From positions 20,507-84,506 of the forward strand of contig JACJZP010000013.1 in assembly GCA_020635535.1 (NCBI GenBank): a stretch of 64,000 bases of DNA. Direction: 5' to 3'. Below are positions 50,836-60,913 of the stretch, in pieces. The notes under the pieces are model-generated. The model ran no database searches, was not told where the DNA came from, and saw nothing but the letters and a program-made list of their open reading frames with translations. Within the stretch, counting starts at the first letter, position 1. Every line of letters begins with the position of its first letter. Source of the DNA: Flavobacteriales bacterium (lineage in GTDB: Bacteria; Bacteroidota; Bacteroidia; UBA10329). The translations under genes were made by a program, and so were the position numbers.

Positions 50836-53800
50836 ATGCGCGCACAATCATTCATTCGTATTTCATTGTTGCTGCTGTGCTTATTGAATAGCATGGTAAC
50901 GGTGGCGCAATATCAGATAAATGGTGCCGCAAGTCAGATGTCGTGCAACTGCTTTCAGCTAACGCCCGATGCTCCCAATGTAGGCGGGTCGGTTTGGAAT
51001 GTGAACCAGATTGATCTGACCAATCCATTTGATTATAGCTTCCAAGTTTTTCTTGGTTGTGATGAATGGGGTGCCGATGGAATCGGATTCGTTCTTCAGC
51101 CCGTCAATGTCAATCAGGGTGGGCCATCAAGTTCCTTGGGCTATGGCGGAATTGTACCATCGCTTATCGTGGAAGTGGATACATGGCCGAATGACCAAAC
51201 GATGAGCGACCCACAGGAAGATCACATTGCCATTCTTAGGAATGGTGATCCCAACCACGGTTCGGTCAACAATTTGGCAGGACCTGTTACGGCAAGTTCC
51301 ACCCAGAACAACATTGAAGACTGCCAATGGCATCTTATTCGGATTGTTTGGAGTCCAAGCTTGAATTCGTTCACTGTCTATTTTGATGGGGTTTTCCGAA
51401 CGAGTTACACTGGAGATATCATCAACAACATCTTCAATGGAAACCCGAATGTTTATTGGGGTTGGACAGGTGGAACTGGAAGTGCCAGTGCTGATCAACG
51501 TTTCTGCAATGCGATCTTTCCTGTCTATACGATTACCAGTAACTCATCTTGCGTTGGAGATCAGATCGTGTTTCAAGATGCATCGATCACTTCGTCTGGA
51601 AACATTACCAACTATAGCTGGAATTTCGGAGATGGATCCACTGGAACAGGAAATCCCGCTACGCATACATACTCCACTTCTGGCAACTTCAACGTAGAGT
51701 TGACCATTACTACAGAAGGTTGTACTGAAGACACGATCATTCCTATTACGATAGACCCAACTCCTACCGTTAACCTTGGGCCTGATCTGAATATATGTTT
51801 GGGAGATAACGTGCAGTTGAACAATCCCAATAATCTCGGGAGTGGTACTTATTCCTGGTCGCCAACCACGAGTTTGAGCAGTCCATCGGCACCCAGCCCG
51901 ACCTCCGCAACCACGTCAACCATCAACTATACACTGACTTACACCTCTAACAACGGTTGTTCTGGTTCAGACAATGTTCAAGTTATTGTCAATCCACTTC
52001 CAGTGGCCAATGCTGGTACAGATGCAACCATTTGTCAGAATGATCAGGCGCAATTACAGGCAACTGGTGGGGTGAATTATGCTTGGAGTCCAGCTGGTTC
52101 TTTGGATGACCCAACTTCAGCAACGCCCAACGCATCTCCAACTACAACAACCACATACACAGTTACGGTTTCAGATGCAAACAACTGCACCGCCACCGAT
52201 GATGTTACTGTAACGGTTGTGCCCGCACCAACCGTTGATGCAGGACAGAATCAGAATATCTGCGAAGGAGACATGGTTCAGATGAATGCAACTGGTGTGG
52301 GAAACTTTTCATGGTCTCCTTCAGCGGGCTTGAGCAGCACAACCATTGCCAACCCCAATGCGAACCCTATTGTAACAACCACATATTACGTGACACTTAC
52401 AGATGCTAACAATTGCAGTGCTACTGATAGTGTAGTTGTTGATGTTGATCCGATACCTGTTGCAGATTTTCCTGACCCGGTTCCAGCCTGCGATGGAAAT
52501 CCGGTTCAATTCAGTGAGAATTCCACCGGGAACGTTGTCAATTACCTTTGGACATTCGGTGATGGACAGACAGGGACGGGAGCCAATCCTTCCCATGTTT
52601 ATCCTGCCATTGGCACCTATAATGTTTCGCTAACTGTAACGAGTAACAATGGATGTACCTCAAGCACCAGTGGAACAGCAGAGGTGGTCAATGGTCCAAC
52701 TCCAGATTTTTCGGTTGACAATGGCCCGGACATCTGCGTAGGGGAAGAGCTGGAGATCATTGATAATAGCTCTGGACCCATTGCCTCTTACGAATGGAAT
52801 TTTGGTGATGGCAACACATCGGCATCTACGCAACCAGTTCAGGTATATTCAACTCCAGGTACATATTCTGTGTTGTTGACACTGACCGCACCTGATCAAT
52901 GTATGAATACACAAACGGTTGAAATTCAGGTTTATCCATTGCCCGTAGCGGACTTTTCATTTACATCTGCTTGCGAAGGTCAATCAACTGGTTTTACCGA
53001 CCATTCTACTGTTGCCACGGGCAGCGTTGTTGGTTGGGAATGGTATTTTGATGATGGTTCGCCAATTGAATACAGTTCTACTCTGAACCATGCCTATGCT
53101 ACTACAGGTAGCTATAACGTTATGTTGATATCGCAGACTGATGAAGGTTGTAGAGATACGGTCTATCATCAAGTATCTGTTAATCCAACACCAAATGTGC
53201 AGATTACGGCAGCAGACGGTTGTCTTGGAGATGAAACCTCGTTTACAAATTCAACTACTCCCAACAATACTATAGCAATGTGGGAATGGCAGTTTGGTGA
53301 CGGTCAAGTTTCAAACCAGTTTGAACCGACTCACCTTTATGCAACTGCCGATACGTTTCTGGTTCAGCTTACGGCTACTACTGACAGTGGCTGTGCAGCC
53401 GTGGGGTCAACCCAGCTGTCTGTTTATCCATATCCTGAGCCTGCATTCAGTGTGAGTGATATTGAGGGATGTACACCAATGGAGATCTCATTTACCAACG
53501 AATCTACCATTGATGGAGATTACGCTATTGGTAGCTACCAATGGATTTTCGGGGATGGAACGAGTTCTACAGAAACATCGCCAAACCATATATATGTAAC
53601 TGATGGTCAGTTTGATGTAAGCTTGGTGGCTACAACAGATATCGGTGGATGTTCTGACACGATTACACTCAGCAGTCTTTTGAGTATCTATCTTACACCC
53701 AGAGCATCATTCACATTCAGACCAACTGATGCCAGCATGCTGGATCCAAGGATATTTTTCAGGAACACATCAATCAATGCCGTGGATTTCTATTGGGATT

Positions 53801-54210
53801 TTGGGGATGAGAATGCATCAACAGAGTCTGATCCAATGAATGCCTATCCGGCCGAAGGGGATTATTTGGTTACGTTAGTGGCAAGCAATGGCATCTGCTC
53901 ATCTACCACGGTACGAGAACTGCATATCGACCCGGAAACATTCCTCTATATCCCCAATTCGTTTACCCCTAATGGCGATGGATTGAATGACGGTTTCATT
54001 CCAAAGGGTATTGGAATTGAAGATTTCAAGATGACCATTTTTGATAGATGGGGAAAAGAACTTTACTATACAAATACGATGGATCAGCCTTGGAGAGGCT
54101 GGTTCAATGGACTTGAACTTCCGATCGATACCTACGTGTACCGAATTGAAATTCTGGATGTAAAAGGAGAGGTTAGGAAATTTCTTGGTAGTGTTAATCT
54201 GGTCCGTTGA
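50836..54210 (+). CDS. T9SS type B surface protein with legume-lectin-like domain and PKD repeats
   Basis: The 1124-residue product has a signal peptide ending near VTVAQ. Residues about 25-235 look like an L-type (legume-type) lectin domain: LTPDAPNVGGSVWN, FSYSF-like DYSFQVFLGCDEWGADGIGFVLQP, the Asp-containing SLIVEVDTWPN, and CQWHLIRIVWSP with TVYFDG. Then PKD domains alternate with Ig-like repeats (ANAGTDATICQND). It ends with a type B T9SS signal (YIPNSFTPNGDGLNDGF ... FDRWGKELYY). It sits 23 bases behind the preceding PKD protein, so the two are probably co-transcribed. Glycan binding is the likely function. Confidence 0.92.
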   Translation: MRAQSFIRISLLLLCLLNSMVTVAQYQINGAASQMSCNCFQLTPDAPNVGGSVWNVNQIDLTNPFDYSFQVFLGCDEWGADGIGFVLQPVNVNQGGPSSSLGYGGIVPSLIVEVDTWPNDQTMSDPQEDHIAILRNGDPNHGSVNNLAGPVTASSTQNNIEDCQWHLIRIVWSPSLNSFTVYFDGVFRTSYTGDIINNIFNGNPNVYWGWTGGTGSASADQRFCNAIFPVYTITSNSSCVGDQIVFQDASITSSGNITNYSWNFGDGSTGTGNPATHTYSTSGNFNVELTITTEGCTEDTIIPITIDPTPTVNLGPDLNICLGDNVQLNNPNNLGSGTYSWSPTTSLSSPSAPSPTSATTSTINYTLTYTSNNGCSGSDNVQVIVNPLPVANAGTDATICQNDQAQLQATGGVNYAWSPAGSLDDPTSATPNASPTTTTTYTVTVSDANNCTATDDVTVTVVPAPTVDAGQNQNICEGDMVQMNATGVGNFSWSPSAGLSSTTIANPNANPIVTTTYYVTLTDANNCSATDSVVVDVDPIPVADFPDPVPACDGNPVQFSENSTGNVVNYLWTFGDGQTGTGANPSHVYPAIGTYNVSLTVTSNNGCTSSTSGTAEVVNGPTPDFSVDNGPDICVGEELEIIDNSSGPIASYEWNFGDGNTSASTQPVQVYSTPGTYSVLLTLTAPDQCMNTQTVEIQVYPLPVADFSFTSACEGQSTGFTDHSTVATGSVVGWEWYFDDGSPIEYSSTLNHAYATTGSYNVMLISQTDEGCRDTVYHQVSVNPTPNVQITAADGCLGDETSFTNSTTPNNTIAMWEWQFGDGQVSNQFEPTHLYATADTFLVQLTATTDSGCAAVGSTQLSVYPYPEPAFSVSDIEGCTPMEISFTNESTIDGDYAIGSYQWIFGDGTSSTETSPNHIYVTDGQFDVSLVATTDIGGCSDTITLSSLLSIYLTPRASFTFRPTDASMLDPRIFFRNTSINAVDFYWDFGDENASTESDPMNAYPAEGDYLVTLVASNGICSSTTVRELHIDPETFLYIPNSFTPNGDGLNDGFIPKGIGIEDFKMTIFDRWGKELYYTNTMDQPWRGWFNGLELPIDTYVYRIEILDVKGEVRKFLGSVNLVR

Positions 54211-54876
54211 TCAACGGAAGTCTACCACATCAAAGTCCTGATCTTCAAATTTCTTTTTATCAAAGGCGAAAACCGAAGCAGGAACACTGGTGTCCGTTTT
54301 CATCTCCTTTACCTTCAGTAGATAGTTTGTGCCATCTTTTCCAAAGGTTTTAGAGTAAACGATGTGGTTGGTTTTCGCATCCACTCCTAATCTTACTCTT
54401 GAATAGGGCTTCTTGCCCGGGTCTTCAGGAAAGAGATCCACGGTCTCAACAGATTTTCCGTCAATTGTTTCCGATGCATGGAACTTGCTCTTGAAACCTT
54501 TATCATATTGATTGAAGATGTTACTTGGGTCGAGATCAGTTTCGGCTTTGAAATCTTCCAATGATTTAATCTGAACCTCAAGGTCTTCTTTCATCACATA
54601 CCACACAATTTCACCATCGCTGTAGATGTCTTGCCCCATGAGTTGCAGATGGAATTTATTCCCAGAAAGCGTCAGTTGTCCATCTCGTGTATCATTAATG
54701 CCTGCTTCCTGATTTTCCAATGTGTAACTGAACTTCACCTGAATGTCTTTGTAAGCTTTGTTTGTATCGCTCACCTTCTTCAAAATGGCTTCGGCCTTCG
54801 GGTCATTCTGTGCCGCAACGGCAAATGGAATCAATAATATGGTTAGGATGCGTGTGATCATTTTCAATTCTTTCAA
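54211..54876 (-). CDS. lolA: Outer-membrane lipoprotein carrier protein LolA
   Basis: The 221-residue exported protein (signal peptide up to AVAAQ) matches LolA, the periplasmic chaperone that carries lipoproteins from the LolCDE transporter to the outer membrane: DPKAEAILKKVSDTNKAYKDIQVKFSYT, then a series of beta strands and the DPSNIF region. The start overlaps the ftsK stop by four bases (ATGA), a common ftsK-lolA arrangement, so the two are coupled. A second ATG at 54861 is possible. It converges on the lectin-like gene with no spacer, its last base being next to that gene's stop. Confidence 0.9.
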   Translation of the reverse strand: MKELKMITRILTILLIPFAVAAQNDPKAEAILKKVSDTNKAYKDIQVKFSYTLENQEAGINDTRDGQLTLSGNKFHLQLMGQDIYSDGEIVWYVMKEDLEVQIKSLEDFKAETDLDPSNIFNQYDKGFKSKFHASETIDGKSVETVDLFPEDPGKKPYSRVRLGVDAKTNHIVYSKTFGKDGTNYLLKVKEMKTDTSVPASVFAFDKKKFEDQDFDVVDFR

Positions 54877-57305
54877 CTCTCGTTTTGCAACTTCTGTTCC
54901 AAACTCATTTCGTCCTGTATCAGCACTTGTCGCGCCTTACTTCCTTCATGTGGTCCAATGATGCCTGCGGCCTCTAATTGGTCCACAATTCTACCTGCGC
55001 GGTTATAGCCCAGTTTCAATCTGCGTTGAAGTAGGGACGCAGAACCCTGCTGGTGCTGAACAACGATTCTTGCGGCTTCTTCAAACAGCGCATCACGGTC
55101 ACCCATATCGAAATCTCCGTAATCACTACTACTGTCATCGATATACTCAGGCAGTTCGTAAGTGCTTGGGTATGCCTGTTGCGATCCAATGTAATCCACC
55201 ACTTTCTCAACCTCTGGAGTGTCTATGAACGCGCATTGAATACGTACCATGTCATTACCTGTGGAAAGGAGCATGTCTCCGCGTCCTATCAACTGATCGG
55301 CACCGCCCGCATCAAGAATGGTTCTTGAATCAATTTTGGAAGTAACACGGAATGCAATACGTGCGGGGAAGTTGGCCTTAATGGTTCCTGTAATGATGTT
55401 TACCGAAGGTCGCTGAGTAGCAACGATCAAGTGAATACCAATGGCACGTGCTAACTGTGCCAAACGTGCAATAGGAGTTTCAATTTCTTTACCGGCCGTC
55501 ATAATAAGGTCGGCAAACTCGTCAATTACCAGTACAATGTAAGGTAGGAACTTGTGCCCTTCTCTGGGATTCAGTTTGCGAGCGATGAACTTGGCGTTGT
55601 ATTCCTTCAAGTTGCGGCATTGCGCATTCTTAAGCAATTCGTACCGATTGTCCATCTCCAAACATAGAGAGTTAACTGTGGTTACCACTTTCTGTGTGTC
55701 GGTTATGATGGCCTCTTCAGAATCAGGCAATTTGGCCAAGAAATGTCGCTCGATCTTGTTGAACAGGGTGAGTTCAACCTTTTTCGGGTCAACCAGCACG
55801 AATTTGACCTGTGCGGGATGCTTCTTGTAAAGGATGGAAGCGAGGATACAGTTCAATCCTACCGATTTACCCTGACCCGTGGCACCGGCCATTAACAAGT
55901 GAGGCATCTTGGCAAGGTCTGCCACGTATGTTTCGTTGCTGATGGTCTTGCCCAATGCAATGGGCAGCTCCATTTTTGAATGCTGGAACTTTTCTGAACT
56001 CAACACTGCTTTCATAGAAACCGTGTCCGGGTTCTGATTCGGTACCTCGATACCGATAGTGCCCTTACCTGGAATCGGGGCAATGATCCGGATTCCAAGC
56101 GCAGATAGGCTCAGAGCGATATCATCCTCCAAATTCTTGATCTTGGAGATGCGGATACCCGGGGCTGGAACAATCTCGTAAAGCGTTACAGTTGGCCCAA
56201 TGGTAGCTTTAATGCGATCTATCTCAATGTTGTAATTCTTAAGGGTGGAGACGATTCTGTTCTTGTTCGATTCCAACTCCTCCTGATCCACGGAGATTTC
56301 TCCTTTCCCATAGGCTTCAAGTAGGTCGAGAGTGGGTTTCTTGTAGTGACTCAGGTCAAGGGTAGGGTCGTATTCGCCCATTCCTTCGCCATCATCCTCA
56401 TCAACAGTTTCTTCTGAAACCACTGTTTGCTCAACTTCAAATGCCACGTCAGATTCATCTTCCACCATCTTAACCGTTTCAGTTTTGGTAACGGTTGTTT
56501 CTGGTGCTGATGTTTCCAACTCAAGTTCCGTATGCGGTTCATCAGGCTCTTCTTCCATCGTCAACTCAGCTTCTTCCTCAGCCTCTCGAACTTCTGCAAG
56601 GTTGAGCTCGTTGGTTTTAACCGTTACATCTGCAACGGGTGCAAAGTCTTCTTCTGCTTCCGAATCAATATCTGCAGATTCCTTTTTCGCAAACACGGAC
56701 CGAATGGCATCAACCGAAAAATTGAACACAACCGCCATGTAAATTACGGCAAGGAAGAGCAGAAGCATTGCTGTACCGGCCGAACCGATCAGACTGCTTG
56801 TCCAGCGATTGAGTTGGAATCCGAGTGAGCCACTTAGGTTGGCGTTTTCGGTAAACAGGTAACCCATTGCCAATGGAACAAAATACAAGAAGAACAATGA
56901 ATGTTTAACCGAGCGCCCCAAAGGCAAAAGCGCCTTTCTGAACATCACCTGAAAGCCAATGAGCAAGAACAGGAAAGGGAAGAGGAAGGCTGAAATGCCG
57001 AACCAACTATGAATGAACTTTTCCGCTACAATTGCCCCAAACTTACCCATCCAATTGTCAACCTTTTCTTCTGGGTTGATGAGCGTGTCGCCAAATTCCT
57101 GAAGTTGGCTTTGGTCGTTCATGCCAGCATCTACCAGATGCGAAATGAAGGAAAGTGTTAGAAACGCGGAAATGACAATGAAAAAGATGCCAAGAATGGT
57201 GCGCGTACGCGAATCTGCAAGGAATTCGAAGAGGCTATTCTTACCGTCTTTCTTTCCCTTGGAATTCGTCTTTTTTGAACTGGATTTTTCCTGTTTCTCG
57301 GCCAT
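54873..57305 (-). CDS. ftsK: DNA translocase FtsK
   Basis: The 810-residue protein has four predicted membrane helices in its first 200 residues, an acidic linker (about 210-310), and a RecA-like motor with Walker A GATGQGKS (474-481), Walker B VLVIDEFADL and the winged-helix gamma domain (SLLQRRLKLGYNRAGRIVDQLEAAGIIGP) that reads polar DNA sequences. It moves chromosome ends through the division septum. A CAAATGTA element on the plus strand at 57321-57328 (TACATTTG on the minus) is a candidate -7 box upstream. Length and motifs are normal. Confidence 0.97.
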   Translation of the reverse strand: MAEKQEKSSSKKTNSKGKKDGKNSLFEFLADSRTRTILGIFFIVISAFLTLSFISHLVDAGMNDQSQLQEFGDTLINPEEKVDNWMGKFGAIVAEKFIHSWFGISAFLFPFLFLLIGFQVMFRKALLPLGRSVKHSLFFLYFVPLAMGYLFTENANLSGSLGFQLNRWTSSLIGSAGTAMLLLFLAVIYMAVVFNFSVDAIRSVFAKKESADIDSEAEEDFAPVADVTVKTNELNLAEVREAEEEAELTMEEEPDEPHTELELETSAPETTVTKTETVKMVEDESDVAFEVEQTVVSEETVDEDDGEGMGEYDPTLDLSHYKKPTLDLLEAYGKGEISVDQEELESNKNRIVSTLKNYNIEIDRIKATIGPTVTLYEIVPAPGIRISKIKNLEDDIALSLSALGIRIIAPIPGKGTIGIEVPNQNPDTVSMKAVLSSEKFQHSKMELPIALGKTISNETYVADLAKMPHLLMAGATGQGKSVGLNCILASILYKKHPAQVKFVLVDPKKVELTLFNKIERHFLAKLPDSEEAIITDTQKVVTTVNSLCLEMDNRYELLKNAQCRNLKEYNAKFIARKLNPREGHKFLPYIVLVIDEFADLIMTAGKEIETPIARLAQLARAIGIHLIVATQRPSVNIITGTIKANFPARIAFRVTSKIDSRTILDAGGADQLIGRGDMLLSTGNDMVRIQCAFIDTPEVEKVVDYIGSQQAYPSTYELPEYIDDSSSDYGDFDMGDRDALFEEAARIVVQHQQGSASLLQRRLKLGYNRAGRIVDQLEAAGIIGPHEGSKARQVLIQDEMSLEQKLQNES

Positions 57306-57393
57306 TCCTCCCTAAGCTTCCAAATGTAAGAAAAACGCGAACAAGCGTGCTTACAGTACTTAGTTAAAGCAACAGGAAAGTGGTTATTCTGAA

Positions 57394-58095
57394 TTAGAAG
57401 CTTTGGAAGATGTCGGCCATCTCCTGAACAGAGATGGGCTGATATTGCTGCGTTATCACAAAATCTTCGTCAGGATACTCTTCTGCAACAACTTCTTTGG
57501 CGATCATATGCATGTCAATGTTGAACTTGTTGACGGTGGCTTCCATAAGAACACCCTTAACTTCATGAAATGGTGTGCACCAGTTTGGCTCTTCAACTCC
57601 TATCTCAGTGGTATAGAATAGGCTGAAGTTTTTCGTAGAGTCTTCCACAAACGTTACAAAAGCATGCTTGCACTCATAGCCGGCAATCATCTTTGTGCTG
57701 TCAGTTGGAGTAATTGTCATTCCATCTGGCTTCTTGCCATACTCCTCCATGATCTCTACACTATCCATTTCAAGACCAGAGTACTTGTTTGCAATTTTCA
57801 CAAGATGGGTAACCTTCTTTTCCTTGTTGTTGGCCAACAGCAACGTGCTGAACACTGCCATAGAGGTTGTGAGTTCATTTCGAGTGTTATTGTCCTTGAA
57901 ACGGAAGGTCATCTCACTCGGAAACATGGAAGTGAAAATGTTATCCTCCTTAAACTGCGGATAGGTTAGCGTGTAAACGATCTTGCCTTCGGTTATTCGC
58001 TTTTTACCAGTTGATTGATCCGAGTTTGACTGGCAGCCAGTGGAAATGATCAACACCCACATAGGCAATAACAGATACAGAAACTTAAGTCTCAA
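57394..58095 (-). CDS. Lipoprotein, DUF4412-like
   Basis: The 233-residue product starts with TTG (58095) and has a lipoprotein signal peptide with lipobox ISTGC (Cys21). The rest resembles DUF4412-type Bacteroidota proteins: GKIVYTLTYPQF near the mature start, a segment on loss of free ions or oxidation is absent, and TKMIAGYECKHAFVTF and LFYTTEIGV follow. It should be a periplasmic or outer-membrane beta-rich protein; the function of the family is unknown. It lies upstream of ftsK on the same strand with an 88-base gap, so it may have its own promoter. Confidence 0.75.
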   Translation of the reverse strand: MRLKFLYLLLPMWVLIISTGCQSNSDQSTGKKRITEGKIVYTLTYPQFKEDNIFTSMFPSEMTFRFKDNNTRNELTTSMAVFSTLLLANNKEKKVTHLVKIANKYSGLEMDSVEIMEEYGKKPDGMTITPTDSTKMIAGYECKHAFVTFVEDSTKNFSLFYTTEIGVEEPNWCTPFHEVKGVLMEATVNKFNIDMHMIAKEVVAEEYPDEDFVITQQYQPISVQEMADIFQSF

Positions 58096-58251
58096 ATTCA
58101 GTTCTTTTAAGAAGTTTCAGTTCCCGATTCCTGTTTGTCCTAAGACGCCCGAAAATAATAACTAAGTCGGTTTTCCAAATTTCTCTTAGTCCATATTTAC
58201 GAGTATCTCGTAACGTAAAACCATACTAAAGGTTACCGTTTGTCGAAAAAA

Positions 58252-59640
58252 TCAGTATCCCAAGGTTTCAAGCATTCCTTTATGTCCTTGCTCTTCTGAA
58301 AAGAGTTCGGATACGATCTTACCATTCTCATCCTTGTAAACCACGATCTGCTTGGGCGATGGAATGAGGCAATGCTGTATGCCACCGTAGCCGCCTAAGG
58401 CATTCTGGTAGGCGCCCGTATTGAAGAAGCCGATGTAAAGCGGTTCGTTTCTGCGGAATTCAGGTAGATAAATGTTGTTCACGTGGGCTTCCGTGTTGTA
58501 GTAGTCCTGACTGTCGCAGGTAAGGCCGCCTAGGTTGACCCGCTCATAAGTGCTGTCCCAACGGTTTACGGCCAGCATAATGAAACGCTGGTTGATGGCC
58601 CATGTGTCGGGCAGGGTGGTAATGAACGAACTGTCTATCATGTTCCACCATTCCACATCGTTCTGTTTTTTCTGGTCGATGATGGAGTAGAGGGTGGCTC
58701 CGCTTTCCCCAACTGTGTAGCTACCGAATTCGGAGAAGATGTTCGGTTCCGGAACGCCTTCCTTCTCGCAGAACTCCTTTACCTGACGCACAATTTCGCC
58801 CGCCATGTACTGGTAATCGTACTCATCTGCCAACGAGTGTTTGATGGGGAAACCGCCACCGATGTTCAACGAGTCCAACGTAGGGCATTCCTGCTTCAGG
58901 TCGCAGTACACGCGGAGGCATTTCTGCAACTCGTTCCAGTAGTAAAGACTGTCCTCAATACCATTATCGATGAAGAAGTGCAGCATCTTCAGTTTGAAGT
59001 GCTTCTCCTTGCGTAGCACGTTCATGTAGTAATCCTGTATCTCGCGATGTCGGATTCCCAAACGGGCCGTGTAGTAGTTCGATTGCGGTTCTTCGCCCGT
59101 GGCAATGCGGATACCCACGTTGCACTCGCGCTTCACCAACGGACGGAAATGCTCCAGCTCGTCCAAGTTATCGAGTACCGGAAGGCTGTTGAAACCATCG
59201 TTTATCAGTTCTGAAATGAGCTGAACATACAGATCGCGCTTGTAGCCGTTGTGTACCAGAAAGGTGTCTTTACTAATGCGGCCCTGCTCATACAGCTTGC
59301 GCACAATATGAATATCGAAGGCAGAGGAGGTCTCTATATGGATATCGTTCTTGAGCGCTTCGTTTAGCACGTAGCTGAAATGCGAACTCTTGGTGCAGTA
59401 GCAATAGGTGTAGTTGCCCTGGTAGTTGTACTGTTCCATGGCGGTGCTGAAGTAGACCTTGGCCTTCTGTATCTGCTCCGAAATGCGGGGCAGGTAGCTC
59501 AGTTTAAGCGGTGTTCCGTACTGTTTGATGATGGCCATCAGGTCGATGCCATGGAAGTACAGTTGATTGTCCTTTACTTCAAAACCCTCTTGCGGAAACT
59601 CGAAGGTCTGATCGATGAGGTTGTAGTAGTTGTTCTCCAT
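58252..59640 (-). CDS. speA: Arginine decarboxylase (fold III, PLP-dependent)
   Basis: The 462-residue enzyme resembles the short Bacteroidota arginine decarboxylases: PLP lysine Lys84 (YCYCTKSSHFS), the glycine loop LNIGGGFPI, SEFGSYTVG and a C-terminal CDSQD segment that supplies the active-site Cys. It would convert arginine to agmatine for polyamine synthesis. E. coli SpeA is longer (about 650 residues); the short form is usual in this phylum. It is divergent from the glycoside-hydrolase-like gene, with 99 bases between. Other nitrogen-hydrolysing genes (nitrilase fusion, CtlX, arginine deiminase-like) lie to the right. Specificity for arginine rather than ornithine or diaminopimelate is inferred from family resemblance. 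Confidence 0.88.
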   Translation of the reverse strand: MENNYYNLIDQTFEFPQEGFEVKDNQLYFHGIDLMAIIKQYGTPLKLSYLPRISEQIQKAKVYFSTAMEQYNYQGNYTYCYCTKSSHFSYVLNEALKNDIHIETSSAFDIHIVRKLYEQGRISKDTFLVHNGYKRDLYVQLISELINDGFNSLPVLDNLDELEHFRPLVKRECNVGIRIATGEEPQSNYYTARLGIRHREIQDYYMNVLRKEKHFKLKMLHFFIDNGIEDSLYYWNELQKCLRVYCDLKQECPTLDSLNIGGGFPIKHSLADEYDYQYMAGEIVRQVKEFCEKEGVPEPNIFSEFGSYTVGESGATLYSIIDQKKQNDVEWWNMIDSSFITTLPDTWAINQRFIMLAVNRWDSTYERVNLGGLTCDSQDYYNTEAHVNNIYLPEFRRNEPLYIGFFNTGAYQNALGGYGGIQHCLIPSPKQIVVYKDENGKIVSELFSEEQGHKGMLETLGY

Positions 59641-59739
59641 TTTGCTGCGTGCAAAGATGTAAGAAAACAGAAATGCTGCTTGTTTTTGGTGTTAAACTTT
59701 GGTGGCCGTTGGCCGAATGATGCACTACCTTCACGCATC

Positions 59740-60825
59740 ATGAAAAGACTGTTCATCATCGGGTCGGTAACATTGCTGATGTCATGCTCCAAAGAAGACC
59801 TCCCTTGGTATCAGAAAAAGGTGATAGAAGACCTAACGCCACAAGGGCAGCCTACCGTATCCTTCGACCATTGCACCATTAGCAATGCGCCCATAGATAC
59901 CGAGGTTTTCGGCATGCACATTCATGGTTCGCAACAGACCTCGCAGCCCACCCTCAATGCCATAGACGATATTGGCCTCAAGTGGGTGCTCAATGGTTTT
60001 CATTGGCCCACGGTGGAAGGAGAGAAGAACGTTTATCGCATAGCCGAAAACTATGATGCGTTCTTTTTGGCCATGGCCGAACGGGACGTTCAGGTGCTTA
60101 TGTCGGTGGGCAATTATTGGCCTACTTGGTTAGACGATACCGAAGAGATGAAACACGAACTCTATCAGCTTACACGGCTGCTGGTAAAACGGTACCGACC
60201 GGGTGGCGATTTCGCCCAAGAACACGGCCTTGGCAACTATGGTGTAAAATACTGGGAAGTGATAAATGAACCCAATTATCCGTGTTGTGGCTGGGGACCG
60301 CATGGTGGGCAGCAGCCTGTAAACAGTGCCCTGTATGCCGAAGTGCTGAGCGAAGTGCATCGCGCCATACGCGAAGAGGATGCGGATGTGTTCATCATAC
60401 TCGGAGGGCTTTCGAGTGCTACGCTGCATCAAGATCCACTGTCTTTTTTGGATGAGGTTTATTCCTATGGTGCCAAGGATGCATTCGATATTGTGGCGTA
60501 CCATCCGTACGACCAGTATGCCGATATGGCCGCCACCATAGCCACCGTGCGGGCCAAGATGGCCGAGTATGGAGATGGCGGTAAACCTATTTGGATAACG
60601 GAGCTTGGCGACCCCGACCTTGTGCCAGGCCCAAATGGAGAACTGAGCCAAGTGCAGTTGTTTGACGTGGCTGCCGAGCAGTTCTCAGACATGCAGGCTT
60701 TCTTCTGGTTGGGACTCAACGACTTTGAGGGGAGCAACGAAACCTGGGGCGTCCTTGAGAACAACCAAACACCTCGCCAACCCATTTACAATCATGTAAA
60801 GGCGTTTGTGGATACGGTATACTGA
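59740..60825 (+). CDS. Lipoprotein glycoside hydrolase-like TIM barrel (clan A type)
   Basis: The frame is open from 59380 across the start of speA, but ATG 59740 gives a lipoprotein signal peptide (lipobox LLMSC, Cys16) and is the real start, for 361 residues. The rest looks like a clan GH-A (beta/alpha)8 barrel: acid/base Glu177 in YWEVINEPN and nucleophile Glu288 in PIWITELG, about 111 residues apart. Nearest in character to GH39/GH5-type enzymes, but I cannot assign the family or substrate. It would act on a polysaccharide or glycoside at the outer surface. It is not part of a recognisable polysaccharide-utilisation locus (no SusC/SusD nearby). Confidence 0.82.
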   Translation: MKRLFIIGSVTLLMSCSKEDLPWYQKKVIEDLTPQGQPTVSFDHCTISNAPIDTEVFGMHIHGSQQTSQPTLNAIDDIGLKWVLNGFHWPTVEGEKNVYRIAENYDAFFLAMAERDVQVLMSVGNYWPTWLDDTEEMKHELYQLTRLLVKRYRPGGDFAQEHGLGNYGVKYWEVINEPNYPCCGWGPHGGQQPVNSALYAEVLSEVHRAIREEDADVFIILGGLSSATLHQDPLSFLDEVYSYGAKDAFDIVAYHPYDQYADMAATIATVRAKMAEYGDGGKPIWITELGDPDLVPGPNGELSQVQLFDVAAEQFSDMQAFFWLGLNDFEGSNETWGVLENNQTPRQPIYNHVKAFVDTVY

Positions 60826-60913
60826 TTCGACCAGGTGAAGGGATATTCTTTCAAACCCAGTAAGACAACTCAAGATCTTATAGTTTTCACCTCTATTTGT
60901 TGAACAAGATTAG

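Noticed and set aside
59380..59739. 5' extension of the glycoside-hydrolase-like frame
   Set aside because: It overlaps speA on the other strand and would hide a clear lipoprotein signal peptide starting at 59740.
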